Of a DNA stretch of 40,945 nt, positions 16,960-25,385 are shown in pieces (position 1 is the first letter of the stretch; every line of letters begins with the position of its first letter). A model generated the notes under the pieces. It was given only the letters and a program-made list of their open reading frames with translations, made no database searches and was not told the DNA's origin. Source of the stretch: Bacteroidales bacterium (GTDB taxonomy: Bacteria > Bacteroidota > Bacteroidia > Bacteroidales > G3-4614); NCBI GenBank assembly GCA_017935575.1, contig JAGBHI010000052.1, positions 1-40,945 on the forward strand. The letters run 5' to 3'. Made by a program: the position numbers and the translations under genes.

Positions 16960-16980
16960 CAACTACTCTTACGAAGAGAG
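16960..16980 (-). repeat. Right inverted-repeat arm of the inverton
   Basis: The arm reads CAACTA then CTCTTACGAAGAGAG on the plus strand, the reverse complement of the left arm with one mismatch. T-rich sequence follows directly (gtttttatttttc), so a rightward transcript might also end here. Confidence 0.7.
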
Positions 16981-17007
16981 TTTTTATTTTTCTCATCTAT
17001 CAATTAG

Positions 17008-18216
17008 TTATATCAACTTCAATATCATATTATTAGCCTTGTCTATTGCTACTGTATCTAACGACGCAAGATAGATGCGTGTTGTTGCTTCTGAATTGTG
17101 TCCCATTCCCTCACTTATTACTGACAATGGTACATTTTTATTTTTAGCTATACTTGCCCACGCATGCCGAGCAACGTACATTGTAAGAGGTACTGATATC
17201 TCTAACTTTTTACCTATAATTTTAAGACTATGATTAATATTGTGTGCGGCATAAATATATTGCTTTCGCTCCTCAATATTACTAATAGGCTTGATTATTG
17301 GCAGTAGATATAAGGAGGTTGTATTATCATATTTTTCTACTATGTCCTGCATACATTTTTCCCATCTGATATAAAGCTGTTGTCCTGTCTTGCGCCTACG
17401 ATACGATAGCACACCATTTGATAAATCTTTTTTACGCAGATATGCCATATCTACAAACGACATTCCTCGTGTATAAAACGAAAATAGAAACATATCGCGA
17501 GCAAATTCAAAAGTTGGCTTTGCTGAAAAATCAAGTTCCTTAATTTTTTTGATAATTTTAAGTGATACTGCTCTTTTTATGGTTTTATCAATTCCTGTAT
17601 AAACATTCTTAAATGGTTTTTTATCAAAAATCAAACCCTTTTCTACTGCACGATTATATATTGCTCTAAGATTCCGCATATAAAATGATGAAGTATTTGG
17701 AGTAACTCCTCTATTTCGTAAATAGATTTCATATCTTTTTATCATATCTGAGTCTATATCTTTCATATCTATATCTTCTCCCTCTCTAAATCGTTTTAGA
17801 CTACGGAGTGCTGATGCATATGTTTCGGACAAACGTATCTTACCCAACATTTTTTGGTTGGCAATTAAACGTTCCATAAATAAGAATAATTTGTTTTCTG
17901 TGGAATAAATTAAAAATTGTTCTGTAATATCATTGGTTGTATATTCTTTTCCATTATATTCCATTCTGAAAATAATTGTTTGAAGATATTTTATATCTGT
18001 ACGGATATTATTTCTTATCTTCTTTAATTGCGATATCCTTTCTTCATTGTTTTTTGACAATACCACATCTGACATATCTGAATCCCATTCATTAACATAA
18101 AGGTGGTAATTTGTATTTATCTGACGTACTACACAATTATGTACTACTTGATAAATAATTATGCCTTCGCTACTTTCAATTTTTGATTTTCTGAATTTTA
18201 CTTTTATTGTTGCCAT
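17008..18216 (-). CDS. Tyrosine recombinase (Bacteroidales invertase/integrase type)
   Basis: The 402-residue protein has an N-terminal arm-binding domain (residues 1-95), a SAM-like core-binding domain (about 105-205) and a catalytic domain. Catalytic residues visible are R250 (YTRGMSF), K276 (RRKTGQ), R350 (YVARHAW, where the usual box II His is Tyr347 as is common in this Bacteroidota group), H373 (GMGHNS) and Y382 (TRIY). It should be active. Length and motifs fit both integrases of mobile elements and the local DNA invertases of Bacteroidales. With inverted repeats 27 bp away and no other mobile-element genes, inversion of the adjacent promoter is the favoured job. Confidence 0.9.
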   Translation of the reverse strand: MATIKVKFRKSKIESSEGIIIYQVVHNCVVRQINTNYHLYVNEWDSDMSDVVLSKNNEERISQLKKIRNNIRTDIKYLQTIIFRMEYNGKEYTTNDITEQFLIYSTENKLFLFMERLIANQKMLGKIRLSETYASALRSLKRFREGEDIDMKDIDSDMIKRYEIYLRNRGVTPNTSSFYMRNLRAIYNRAVEKGLIFDKKPFKNVYTGIDKTIKRAVSLKIIKKIKELDFSAKPTFEFARDMFLFSFYTRGMSFVDMAYLRKKDLSNGVLSYRRRKTGQQLYIRWEKCMQDIVEKYDNTTSLYLLPIIKPISNIEERKQYIYAAHNINHSLKIIGKKLEISVPLTMYVARHAWASIAKNKNVPLSVISEGMGHNSEATTRIYLASLDTVAIDKANNMILKLI

Positions 18217-18327
18217 ATCATAAATTAAATTTTATTTATTATGATTAATTTAATGATACTCTGCTCAATATTATTATATATAGTGCTACTCTTTTTATAA
18301 TAAATATTTAGTGAAAATATGATACAA

Positions 18328-18366
18328 ACAGAGCGAGGAGCATGATAATCATGCTCCTCGCTCTGT
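18328..18366 (-). terminator. Perfect 19-bp-arm palindrome, terminator of the GH84 gene
   Basis: Arms 18328-18346 and 18348-18366 (ACAGAGCGAGGAGCATGAT and its complement) pair perfectly around a single base. On the minus strand it follows the GH84 stop by 18 bases and is followed by a T-rich stretch (TTTGTATCATATTTT). It also separates that gene from the recombinase promoter region. Confidence 0.8.
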
Positions 18367-18384
18367 TGTCTTGTTATGTAATTA

Positions 18385-21120
18385 TTAATACTTATATATT
18401 ATTTCGCATATCTCTTTGTTGCCTTTCATTTGTAACTTTTTGGTGGTGCTTTGTGGCGCAAATGAGAAGTAAAGCGATACCGGTGTCTCTTTTTGAAGTT
18501 CTTCTCCGCCTTCGGTTAATTGAACTACTTCTACTCCCTCTGCTGAGCGCATTAGTATTGTACACTCTTTTACTCCATCGGGTATGATTATTTCAACTGT
18601 TCCCTCGCTCTTGTATGTTGTTTCCAAGTTCCCGTCAAATAAATTTTCTGTTCCGTTTGCTCCTGAAAGGTTTGCTGTTACATCAAATTTATCCATCTTC
18701 ATTGGCACTGCTGCTGATGTTGAATTTATATATCTTACATAACGGCATGGCGATGGTGTTGTACTCCATTTCTCGCCATCTTGTGAATACTCTACTGTTA
18801 GATTTGCATTGAATTTGGCATCAATGGCTGTTATTGCTGCAATGTACGGAAGTTCTATTCCTACATATTCGCCGGGATTCATATCAATAAATTCCAATAC
18901 TCGTTTAACTGTTATTTGGTCTTTAAAGGTTGTTACGCGGTTTGATGCCAATCGTGGCATATTTGTATATATTGTTGCTTCGCGTTTAACAGGGTTTACC
19001 TCAAATGAGCGTACTGCAACCCAATTCTCTCGTGATGAGTCGTCAAGACGTGCCAATCGTACGTATTGTGCTTGAACGGGTATGCCTTCCCAAATAATAT
19101 CATAAACACCATTTATATTATCGCGCAAGATTTGCCAATTCTCTCCGTCAAGAGAGTACTCAAGACGAGCCATATCAAAGTAATCGACATCGTTTGGCAC
19201 GTTGCGTCCTTGATTTATAACAACCTTTTTAACATCGGTTACCTCGCCTAAGTCTATTCCGAACCAACTGCCATCTTTTTGTGCATCGCCCGATGTATAG
19301 AAGCTGTTTATATCGCCATCAAACATTGGTTTTACTTGTGTGGTTGCAAGATTGGCAAATGTTCCTATTGCTTTGCGTACTGGTAATGGCTTGCCCGATA
19401 ATGTTGATACATATTTATTTATCAATGCATCGTTTGCATCATCAATAAATGGTTGTAGTTTAAGAGTTCCCGATTTGTGTGCAAGGTATGCTGCTTGTTC
19501 TTCGTCTGTCATACGATTTTCTTCGTATAGATTCCAAAACTTCTCATACTCGCCTGCCTCATATAGTTTAATCAGTTGTAAAGTTTTTTGTCCGCGAATA
19601 CCCAACTTCTCAAACTCTACTAACCATGGACGCAATTCAGCAGCCAATGCTCTATTTTCGCACAAAGAGTCAATTACGGCAGGTGCCTCCTCTACTCTCT
19701 TGAACTCCGCCATAAGGGCATCGTATTGTTGTTGTGTATAGTTATCAATTGTAAAGGTTTCGGTCTCCCACGATTCGTCGCGACGATAACCTGTTTCTGT
19801 ATCGCAAGAGTGCATTGCAAAGGTACGATATGCTTCTTTTGCCGCAGGCATTAACTCTTGTAAGCCTGCCTCCCAATTTTTCATGGGTTCATATGCTTTA
19901 ATGTTCCAAGTGTAATCAGCAACACCATAAAGTGCCAATTTTGAAGCCTCGCCATGCTCCATGGGGTTACTTACAAATCCTGCCATTGTTGCAGTTGTTG
20001 CAGTACTATCCAAACCATAAACAGGACCTTGCAATATAAGGTTGCGAACATAATCGGTAACAGGATAGTTCCACCAAATGAACGATGGGCGTTTGATACG
20101 CTCACTTACCCAATTGAGAGTTTCAGTAGTAATATCGCCACAAACAAAATCGCCTGTCCACATAACGTGAATTGATGGGTGCAATACTTTTCCTAATAGA
20201 GCTAAATAGCCGTCAGGTGCGGGGTTAGCCCATAGTTTTGTGTAGTCTGTAGGACATATTATAAGTGGTGCTACATCGCCTTTAACTTCTACAAATTCAG
20301 TGTGCAAGCGATTTAAAAGTTGTGCCTGCATATCGGGACGTGTTCCTATACCTGAAATATCGTCAAAGAAGAGAGCAAATGAGCGAATTCCCAAATCATA
20401 CATTGCCTCAAATTTGTTGTATAGTTTCTTATAATCGCTCTCTGTCCATTGAATATCTTTTCCCGGGTGTATTGCCCAGATGAAATCAACGTAGTTGCGT
20501 TTTGAAGCCTCAACCAACTCTTTTATTTTTTGTGCCTCCTCTTCGGGGTACGGCAAACGCCAATATGGTGAACTATGATATGGGTCATCTTTAGGCCCGT
20601 ATAGGTATGAGTTCATTTTGAATTTACCGTAAAAATCAATAAGAGAAACGCGAGTTGAATGCGACCATGGGTTTCCGTAAAAGCCCTCAACTACTCCGCG
20701 ATATGGCATATCGGGATAGTCGGTTATTGTCATATATGGGATTGCTTTCTCTACTGCCAATTGACGCAAAGTTTGAACTGCATAAAATGCTCCTCGTTCG
20801 TCGTAAGCCGAAACTACAATACCATCTGCCGATACATTTAGTATATATGCTCCACTCTTAGCAAGTGTTGTATCGGTTTGAGCAAGATTTTCGTCAACGA
20901 TTATTGACATAGGTACTCCCTCTTGAGAAACATTTAAATAGGATTTTACCATTTCGGCAACATCTCCTTCAACTTTAAAGCCTTTATCAATCTTTAATGA
21001 ACCCTTCTTTGCCAACTCAATTTTTTGAGGTGTAGGGTTAATTTGCACTTTTAACTCATTGGCGCAACTTATTAGAAACATCGCACTTAAAGCAATAGAT
21101 AAAAATTTTAATTTCATCAT
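18385..21120 (-). CDS. GH84 beta-N-acetylglucosaminidase (O-GlcNAcase-like) lipoprotein
   Basis: The 911-residue protein removes beta-linked N-acetylglucosamine by substrate-assisted catalysis in the known family. It starts with a lipoprotein signal (lipobox LISC, Cys19). The GH20b/GH84 N-terminal domain follows to about residue 135, and the GH84 barrel begins PYRGVVEGFYGNPWSH (139-154) and KMNSYLYGPKDDPYH. The catalytic Asp pair is in FFDDISG (D253, D254). The sequence closely resembles the known B. thetaiotaomicron GH84 enzyme. A helical region precedes an F5/8-type (discoidin) carbohydrate-binding domain near 600-720, and another beta domain ends the protein. Surface or periplasmic use of host mucin glycans is likely. 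Tandem ATGs at 21120 and 21117 leave the start uncertain by one codon. Confidence 0.93.
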   Translation of the reverse strand: MMKLKFLSIALSAMFLISCANELKVQINPTPQKIELAKKGSLKIDKGFKVEGDVAEMVKSYLNVSQEGVPMSIIVDENLAQTDTTLAKSGAYILNVSADGIVVSAYDERGAFYAVQTLRQLAVEKAIPYMTITDYPDMPYRGVVEGFYGNPWSHSTRVSLIDFYGKFKMNSYLYGPKDDPYHSSPYWRLPYPEEEAQKIKELVEASKRNYVDFIWAIHPGKDIQWTESDYKKLYNKFEAMYDLGIRSFALFFDDISGIGTRPDMQAQLLNRLHTEFVEVKGDVAPLIICPTDYTKLWANPAPDGYLALLGKVLHPSIHVMWTGDFVCGDITTETLNWVSERIKRPSFIWWNYPVTDYVRNLILQGPVYGLDSTATTATMAGFVSNPMEHGEASKLALYGVADYTWNIKAYEPMKNWEAGLQELMPAAKEAYRTFAMHSCDTETGYRRDESWETETFTIDNYTQQQYDALMAEFKRVEEAPAVIDSLCENRALAAELRPWLVEFEKLGIRGQKTLQLIKLYEAGEYEKFWNLYEENRMTDEEQAAYLAHKSGTLKLQPFIDDANDALINKYVSTLSGKPLPVRKAIGTFANLATTQVKPMFDGDINSFYTSGDAQKDGSWFGIDLGEVTDVKKVVINQGRNVPNDVDYFDMARLEYSLDGENWQILRDNINGVYDIIWEGIPVQAQYVRLARLDDSSRENWVAVRSFEVNPVKREATIYTNMPRLASNRVTTFKDQITVKRVLEFIDMNPGEYVGIELPYIAAITAIDAKFNANLTVEYSQDGEKWSTTPSPCRYVRYINSTSAAVPMKMDKFDVTANLSGANGTENLFDGNLETTYKSEGTVEIIIPDGVKECTILMRSAEGVEVVQLTEGGEELQKETPVSLYFSFAPQSTTKKLQMKGNKEICEIIYKY

Positions 21121-21169
21121 AGTTTATTATTGTTATTGATTATTTCGCAATTTTTATAGAGTCTATCTG

Positions 21170-21199
21170 CAAATATAGGCAATTTATCCGACTCAACAA
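21170..21199 (-). promoter_or_regulatory. Promoter of the GH84 gene
   Basis: On the minus strand TTG (21197-21199) is followed after 19 bases by TATATTTG (21170-21177), a good match to the Bacteroidota consensus, about 50 bases before the start. Confidence 0.55.
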
Positions 21200-21295
21200 C
21201 TTGACTTGGGACAAAATGGTGATAGAATTCAACGATTTCCAAAAAAAATTAAAAACTCTTACATCATAATATGCCAACAAAAATATAGGGTTACG

Positions 21296-21323
21296 GGTTA
21301 TAATATTATTAATTAATATAACC
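21296..21323 (+). promoter_or_regulatory. Palindromic operator-like site upstream of katA
   Basis: GGTTATA (21296-21302) and TATAACC (21317-21323) form a dyad 9 bases before the katA ATG. The stretch starting TTATAAT at 21298 partly resembles a PerR box (about 11 of 14 positions). No standard TAnnTTTG promoter is visible upstream of katA, which would fit control by an activator or repressor of the peroxide response. AT-rich chance palindromy is possible. Confidence 0.35.
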
Positions 21324-21332
21324 TTATATTTT

Positions 21333-22841
21333 ATGAACGATAAGAAGTTTTTGACAAATGAGGTTGGTGCTCCTGTTACGGACAATACCAACTCGCTTAC
21401 TGCAGGTAAAAGAGGTGCTATGCTATTAGAGGATACTTGGTTTTTGGAGAAACTTGCGCACTTTGACCGAGAGGTTATCCCCGAACGCAGAATGCACGCC
21501 AAAGGTAGTGGTGCATTTGGAACTTTTACTGTTACTCACGATGTTACTAAATATACCTGCGCAAGCATATTTGCAAAGGTAGGTAAGAAAACTGATCTGT
21601 TTGCTCGATTTTCGACTGTTGCGGGTGAGCGCGGTGCTGCCGATGCAGAACGTGATATTCGTGGTTTTGCAGTTAAGTTTTATACTGATGAGGGTAATTG
21701 GGATTTGGTTGGTAATAATACCCCTGTTTTCTTTCTACGCGACCCCTTGCAGTTCCCAGACTTAAACCATGCTATTAAACGCGACCCTCAAACGAACTTG
21801 CGCTCACCTCAAACCAATTGGGATTTTTGGACTATGTTACCCGAAGCTCTACATCAGGTTACTATTGTGATGTCGGACAGGGGTATTCCTGCTTCGTACC
21901 GACACATGCACGGTTTTGGCTCTCATACTTTCAGCTTAATTAACAAAGATGGTGTACGCTCATGGGTAAAATTTCACTGGGTTACTCAACAAGGTATTAA
22001 GAACCTATCCAACGAAGAGGCTGCCATGATTATTGCAAAAGATAGAGAGAGTCATCAACGCGACCTTTTTGAAGCTATAAAACGTGGTGATTTCCCACGC
22101 TGGAAACTCTATTTTCAAATAATGAGCGAGGAGCAGGCAGAGAACTACAAGGAAAATCCTTTTGATTTGACAAAAGTTTGGAGCCACAAAGATTTTCCGC
22201 TGATTGAGGTTGGTGTAATGGAACTAAATCGTAATCCCGAGAACTACTTTGCCGAAGTGGAACAGGCTGCTTTTAATCCTGCCCACGTTGTTCCCGGTAT
22301 AGGTTTTTCGCCAGACAAAATGTTACAAGGAAGACTCTTCTCTTATGGTGATGCTCAACGTTACCGACTTGGAGTTAATCACGACCAAATTCCTGTAAAC
22401 CGAGCAAGATGCCCTATCCATAGTTTTCATAGAGATGGGCAAATGCGTGTTGATGGCAATGAAGGGGCAAGAAAAGGTTACTCGCCCAATAGTATTGGTG
22501 AGTGGCAAACACACCATGCCCAATATGGCTATTCGCCTTCGCATGAGGGCAGTATGCGACACAATCCTTATGAAGACCGCGAAGATAACTGCTTTTATCA
22601 GGCAGGCGATTTGTATAGGCTTATGACCGAAGAGAAACGTAGATTATTACTTGAAAACACCGTTGCCGATATTATGCCTGTTACCGAAAATATAAAATTG
22701 CGACACTGCGCCCATTGCTACCTTGCCGACAAAGAGTATGGCGCTCGTTTAACTGAGATGCTTCATCTTGATTTGGAGATAGTTCTGCGACTTGCAGGCA
22801 TGAATCATAAAGAGAGACTTGAGGCTACAAGTAGTTGTTAG
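21333..22841 (+). CDS. katA: Heme catalase
   Basis: The 502-residue, small-subunit monofunctional catalase breaks hydrogen peroxide into water and oxygen. The distal His lies in [12 protein letters not shown] (H55), the distal Asn in VGNNTPVFF (N129), and the heme-ligand Tyr in [14 protein letters not shown] (about residue 341). All are intact. Length and motifs match clade 3 catalases, including the katA/katB enzymes of Bacteroides that help survive oxygen exposure. The gene is divergent from the GH84 gene, with a dyad just upstream, and is monocistronic and convergent with argB. Confidence 0.96.
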   Translation: MNDKKFLTNEVGAPVTDNTNSLTAGKRGAMLLEDTWFLEKLAHFDREVIPERRMHAKGSGAFGTFTVTHDVTKYTCASIFAKVGKKTDLFARFSTVAGERGAADAERDIRGFAVKFYTDEGNWDLVGNNTPVFFLRDPLQFPDLNHAIKRDPQTNLRSPQTNWDFWTMLPEALHQVTIVMSDRGIPASYRHMHGFGSHTFSLINKDGVRSWVKFHWVTQQGIKNLSNEEAAMIIAKDRESHQRDLFEAIKRGDFPRWKLYFQIMSEEQAENYKENPFDLTKVWSHKDFPLIEVGVMELNRNPENYFAEVEQAAFNPAHVVPGIGFSPDKMLQGRLFSYGDAQRYRLGVNHDQIPVNRARCPIHSFHRDGQMRVDGNEGARKGYSPNSIGEWQTHHAQYGYSPSHEGSMRHNPYEDREDNCFYQAGDLYRLMTEEKRRLLLENTVADIMPVTENIKLRHCAHCYLADKEYGARLTEMLHLDLEIVLRLAGMNHKERLEATSSC

Positions 22842-22870
22842 TTATTAGAATAGCTAATCATAGCTAACAA

Positions 22871-22886
22871 CTAAAAACTAACAACT
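22871..22886 (+). repeat. Extragenic CTAAAAACTAACAACT repeat, copy 1
   Basis: This 16-base sequence lies in the short convergent space between katA and argB. It forms part of a wider set of CTAACAACTA and TAGTTGTTAG units that can pair as a hairpin and may serve as terminator for both genes. The same 16 bases occur inverted at 24848-24863. Confidence 0.6.
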
Positions 22887-23658
22887 ATAATACGATATGT
22901 GTTCCGGCTTGGGGTTTATCTATTGCCGATGCGTGAGTGATAACCACCTCTTTTACTCCTGCTTCTAATGCTTTAAAGGCACTTTGCAGTTTGGGTAACA
23001 TTCCGCCTGATACTACGCCTGAGGCTTTTAACTCCTCAAATTTTTCGCGGTTTATAAGAGGTATTACAGAGTTATCGTCATTTTCGTCCATCAAAACTCC
23101 GGGCTTTTCAAAGCAGTAGATAAGGGTTACATCAAACTTCTCGGCTACTCCTTTTGCTACCTCACTCGCTATGGTATCGGCATTTGTATTTAAAAGGTTG
23201 CCTTTACCATCGTGAGTGATTGGTGCTACTACGGGATATGTTCCGCCCTCTAATAAGCGTGCCAACATATCGCCATCAACCTTTACCACATCTCCTACAT
23301 ATCCGTAATCTATGGGGGTTGCAGGGCGTTTGTTTGAAAGGATTATTCCTGCATCAGCTCCGCATACTCCTATTGCATTTATTCCTCGTGATTGCAATGA
23401 TGCCACTATGGTTTTGTTTACCAATCCTGCATATACCATAGTTACAACTTTAAGTGTCTCGGCATCGGTTACTCGTCTGCCGTCAATCATTTGGGTTTCA
23501 ATTCCTAATTGTGCCGATATTCTTGTTGCTGAACGCCCTCCGCCATGTACAAGAATTTTACGACCTTCAACCTTTGCATAGTCGTTTAAAAGTATATTGA
23601 GCGTGTCGTTCTCTTCTACTATTTTTCCTCCTACTTTTATTACCTTTAGTTGTTCCAT
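22885..23658 (-). CDS. argB: Acetylglutamate kinase ArgB
   Basis: ArgB phosphorylates N-acetyl-L-glutamate (or the succinyl form used by Bacteroidetes), step two of arginine synthesis, in the cytoplasm. The 257 residues have the amino-acid-kinase start VIKVGGKIVEE, the loop LVHGGGRSAT, and C-terminal NTNADTIA, SGGMLPKL and ATAA-like end VVITHASA. The start is ATG at 23658: GGAGGAG lies 7 bases upstream and the stop of prfB is at 23660, one base before it. A longer reading frame exists only through a TTG at 23673 inside prfB and is rejected. No other arginine gene is in the window. Confidence 0.95.
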   Translation of the reverse strand: MEQLKVIKVGGKIVEENDTLNILLNDYAKVEGRKILVHGGGRSATRISAQLGIETQMIDGRRVTDAETLKVVTMVYAGLVNKTIVASLQSRGINAIGVCGADAGIILSNKRPATPIDYGYVGDVVKVDGDMLARLLEGGTYPVVAPITHDGKGNLLNTNADTIASEVAKGVAEKFDVTLIYCFEKPGVLMDENDDNSVIPLINREKFEELKASGVVSGGMLPKLQSAFKALEAGVKEVVITHASAIDKPQAGTHIVL

Positions 23659-23659
23659 T

Positions 23660-24770
23660 TTACTCTCCTCCAAATTCCATTAGGTACGATTTTATAAATT
23701 GGTCTAAATCTCCGTCCATCACTCCACCTACATCTGATGTTTGGTAGTTGGTGCGGTGATCTTTTACACGACGATCGTCAAATACATAACTTCGTATTTG
23801 TGAGCCCCACTCTATCTTCTTTTTGCCTGCCTCTACTTTTGCCTGCTCCTCCATACGATGTTTTAACTCTTTATCGTATAGTATTGAGCGTAGTTGCCGC
23901 ATGGCATTTTCGCGGTTTTTAGGCTGGTCGCGAGTTTCGGTGTTCTCAATCAAAATCTCCTCCTCTTCGCCGGTGTATGGGTCTTTGAAGTTATATCTTA
24001 ATCGCACTCCCGACTCCACTTTGTTTACGTTCTGACCTCCTGCTCCGCCCGAACGGAAGGTATCCCACGATATTGCAGAGACATCAACTTTTACCTCAAT
24101 TGAGTCATCTACAAGAGGTGTAATAAATACTGATGCAAACGATGTCATTCGTTTGCCTTGCGCATTGTAGGGCGAGACACGAACTAATCGGTGTACTCCG
24201 TTTTCGCCTTTTAAGTAACCGTATGCAAATGCTCCTTCGGCATGCATGGTTACGGTTTTTATTCCTGCTTCATCTCCCTCAATTAGGTGGTCAATAGCAA
24301 GTCTGTACCCCTTAGCTTCGCACCATCGAGAATACATTCGCATAAGCATCTCTGCCCAATCCTGACTCTCGGTGCCTCCTGCTCCTGAGTTTATCTTTAT
24401 TACGGCGTCCATCTTATCCTCCTCGCGTCGCAACATATTGCGTAACTCAAGTTCCGATATAAGATTTATGGCACGTTCGTATGCTTTATCAACGTCTGCC
24501 TCTTCAACAACTCCCTCTTTCAAAAATTCGTATGCAAGTTGTAGCTCCTCTACTGCCGCAGCTACCTGATTGTAGCCGTCAATCCAATATTTAAGCTCTT
24601 TTATTTTCTTCATCTGAAGCTCCGCCTTATCTCTATCGTTCCAAAAATCGGGAACATGTGTGCGAAGTTCTTCCTCTTCTAACTCAATTTTCTTGCCTTC
24701 GGGGTCAAAGATACCTCCTCAACGCCAACTTGCGTTCTTCTGTCTCTTTAAGTTGTTCTATTGTTATCAT
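23660..24770 (-). CDS. prfB: Peptide chain release factor 2, with programmed +1 frameshift
   Basis: RF2 ends translation at UAA and UGA. The first frame runs from ATG at 24770 for 21 codons (MITIEQLKETEERKLALRRYL) to an in-frame TGA at 24705-24707. One base is then skipped (24707) and reading goes on with GAC to the stop at 23660, giving 369 residues in total, normal for RF2. The peptidyl-hydrolysis motif GGQNVNKVESG is present. The codon-recognition loop reads SPY where E. coli has SPF. The GGAGGAG near the 3' end doubles as ribosome binding site for argB. The gene has no damage; the internal stop is the known autoregulatory device. Confidence 0.95.
24704..24720 (-). promoter_or_regulatory. 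prfB programmed +1 frameshift site
   Basis: On the coding strand the site reads AGGAGG-TAT-CTT-TGA-C. A Shine-Dalgarno-like AGGAGG sits just before the slippery CTT and the UGA stop, followed by C, the same arrangement as in E. coli (AGG GGG TAT CTT TGA C). Low RF2 makes ribosomes pause at UGA and slip +1, raising RF2 synthesis. Confidence 0.95.
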
Positions 24771-24833
24771 CTATATTACATTTTTGCAACAGCGAAATTA
24801 ATATTTGTTAAGGGATTTGCCAAACTTTTTTTT

Positions 24834-24863
24834 AGTTGTTAGTTGTCAGTTGTTAGTTTTTAG
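24834..24863 (+). repeat. Extragenic AGTTGTTAG repeat cluster, copy 2
   Basis: Three overlapping AGTTG(T)TAG units lie in the region between prfB and rsfS. The last 16 bases (24848-24863) are the exact reverse complement of the repeat at 22871-22886. Their function is unknown; such short repeats recur between genes in Bacteroidota. Confidence 0.55.
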
Positions 24864-24919
24864 AATTATCTTTGCGAAAGTTTATAATTGCCATTTTGGC
24901 ATACATTGTATGACGTTGA

Positions 24920-24950
24920 TTGTGCAAATTAACTATTGGCACTATTTTTG
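24920..24950 (+). promoter_or_regulatory. Promoter of the rsfS-ftsH-cdsA operon
   Basis: TTG at 24920-24922, a 20-base spacer, and TATTTTTG at 24943-24950 match the Bacteroidota consensus. The start codon of rsfS is 43 bases downstream. Confidence 0.5.
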
Positions 24951-24993
24951 TACTTTATTTGTTATAATTATTAATTAACAGAGATATATTTTA

Positions 24994-25353
24994 ATGGATA
25001 TTCAAGAACAACTTATTTCAACAATTATTGATTCAATTCAAGATAAAAAGGGTAGTAAGATTATTGTTGCAGACCTATCTGAGATAGAGGGTGCTACTGT
25101 CAGAAACTTTATTATTTGTACCGGTAAATCAACCACTCAGGTTGCTGCCATTGCCGATAACATCAGAGAGAAAGTAAGGGTTGACCTTAATATAAAGCCT
25201 TATGGGTACGACGGCTACAAAAATTCTCAATGGATTGTTATTGACTATGGACAAATGTACGTTCATGTATTTTTACCCGAAATCAGAGACTTTTATAAAT
25301 TGGAACAACTTTGGAGCGATGCAAAAATCGACACAATTCCTGACTTGGATTAA
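24994..25353 (+). CDS. rsfS: Ribosome silencing factor RsfS (Iojap family)
   Basis: The 119-residue protein binds uL14 on the large subunit and blocks subunit joining when nutrients are low. It has the family signature: VADLSEIEGATVRNFIICTGKSTTQVAAIADNI, the central GYDGYKNSQWIVIDYGQMYVHVFLPEIRDFYKLEQLW and length as usual. The region WIVIDYG..VHVF is the most conserved part. It is the first gene of an operon with ftsH (32 bases later) and cdsA, a common order in Bacteroidota. Confidence 0.94.
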   Translation: MDIQEQLISTIIDSIQDKKGSKIIVADLSEIEGATVRNFIICTGKSTTQVAAIADNIREKVRVDLNIKPYGYDGYKNSQWIVIDYGQMYVHVFLPEIRDFYKLEQLWSDAKIDTIPDLD

Positions 25354-25385
25354 TAGTAAGTTGTTTAACCTAAACTAATTTTAAA

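Larger units (their letters stand above)
16778..16980. other. Putative invertible DNA segment (inverton) beside a tyrosine recombinase
   Basis: The gene-free stretch 16552-17007 contains two arms, 16778-16798 and 16960-16980, that are reverse complements at 20 of 21 positions (15 uninterrupted). The 161 bp between them hold a promoter-like sequence reading rightward and a small palindrome (AAGACT-T-AGTCTT, 16866-16878). A recombinase gene ends 27 bp beyond the right arm. This is the layout of Bacteroidales phase-variable invertible promoters. No CAAAnnTA (leftward -7) is visible between 16552 and 16959. Confidence 0.65.

Noticed and set aside
16778-16980. Two independent terminators instead of an inverton
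   Set aside because: Each arm can fold alone, but identity of 20/21 between the arms in opposite orientation, and the recombinase next to them, is better explained by recombination sites. The terminator reading remains possible.
17008-18216. Integrase of the tRNA-His element
   Set aside because: It lies more than 22 kb from the tRNA-His repeats with housekeeping genes between them, so it is unlikely to be that element's integrase.
22885-23673. Longer ArgB starting at 23673
   Set aside because: The first codon would be TTG inside prfB, while ATG at 23658 has a strong GGAGGAG at correct distance.
24705-24707. In-frame TGA near the start of prfB, as sign of a pseudogene
   Set aside because: It is the known programmed frameshift site with all required elements.
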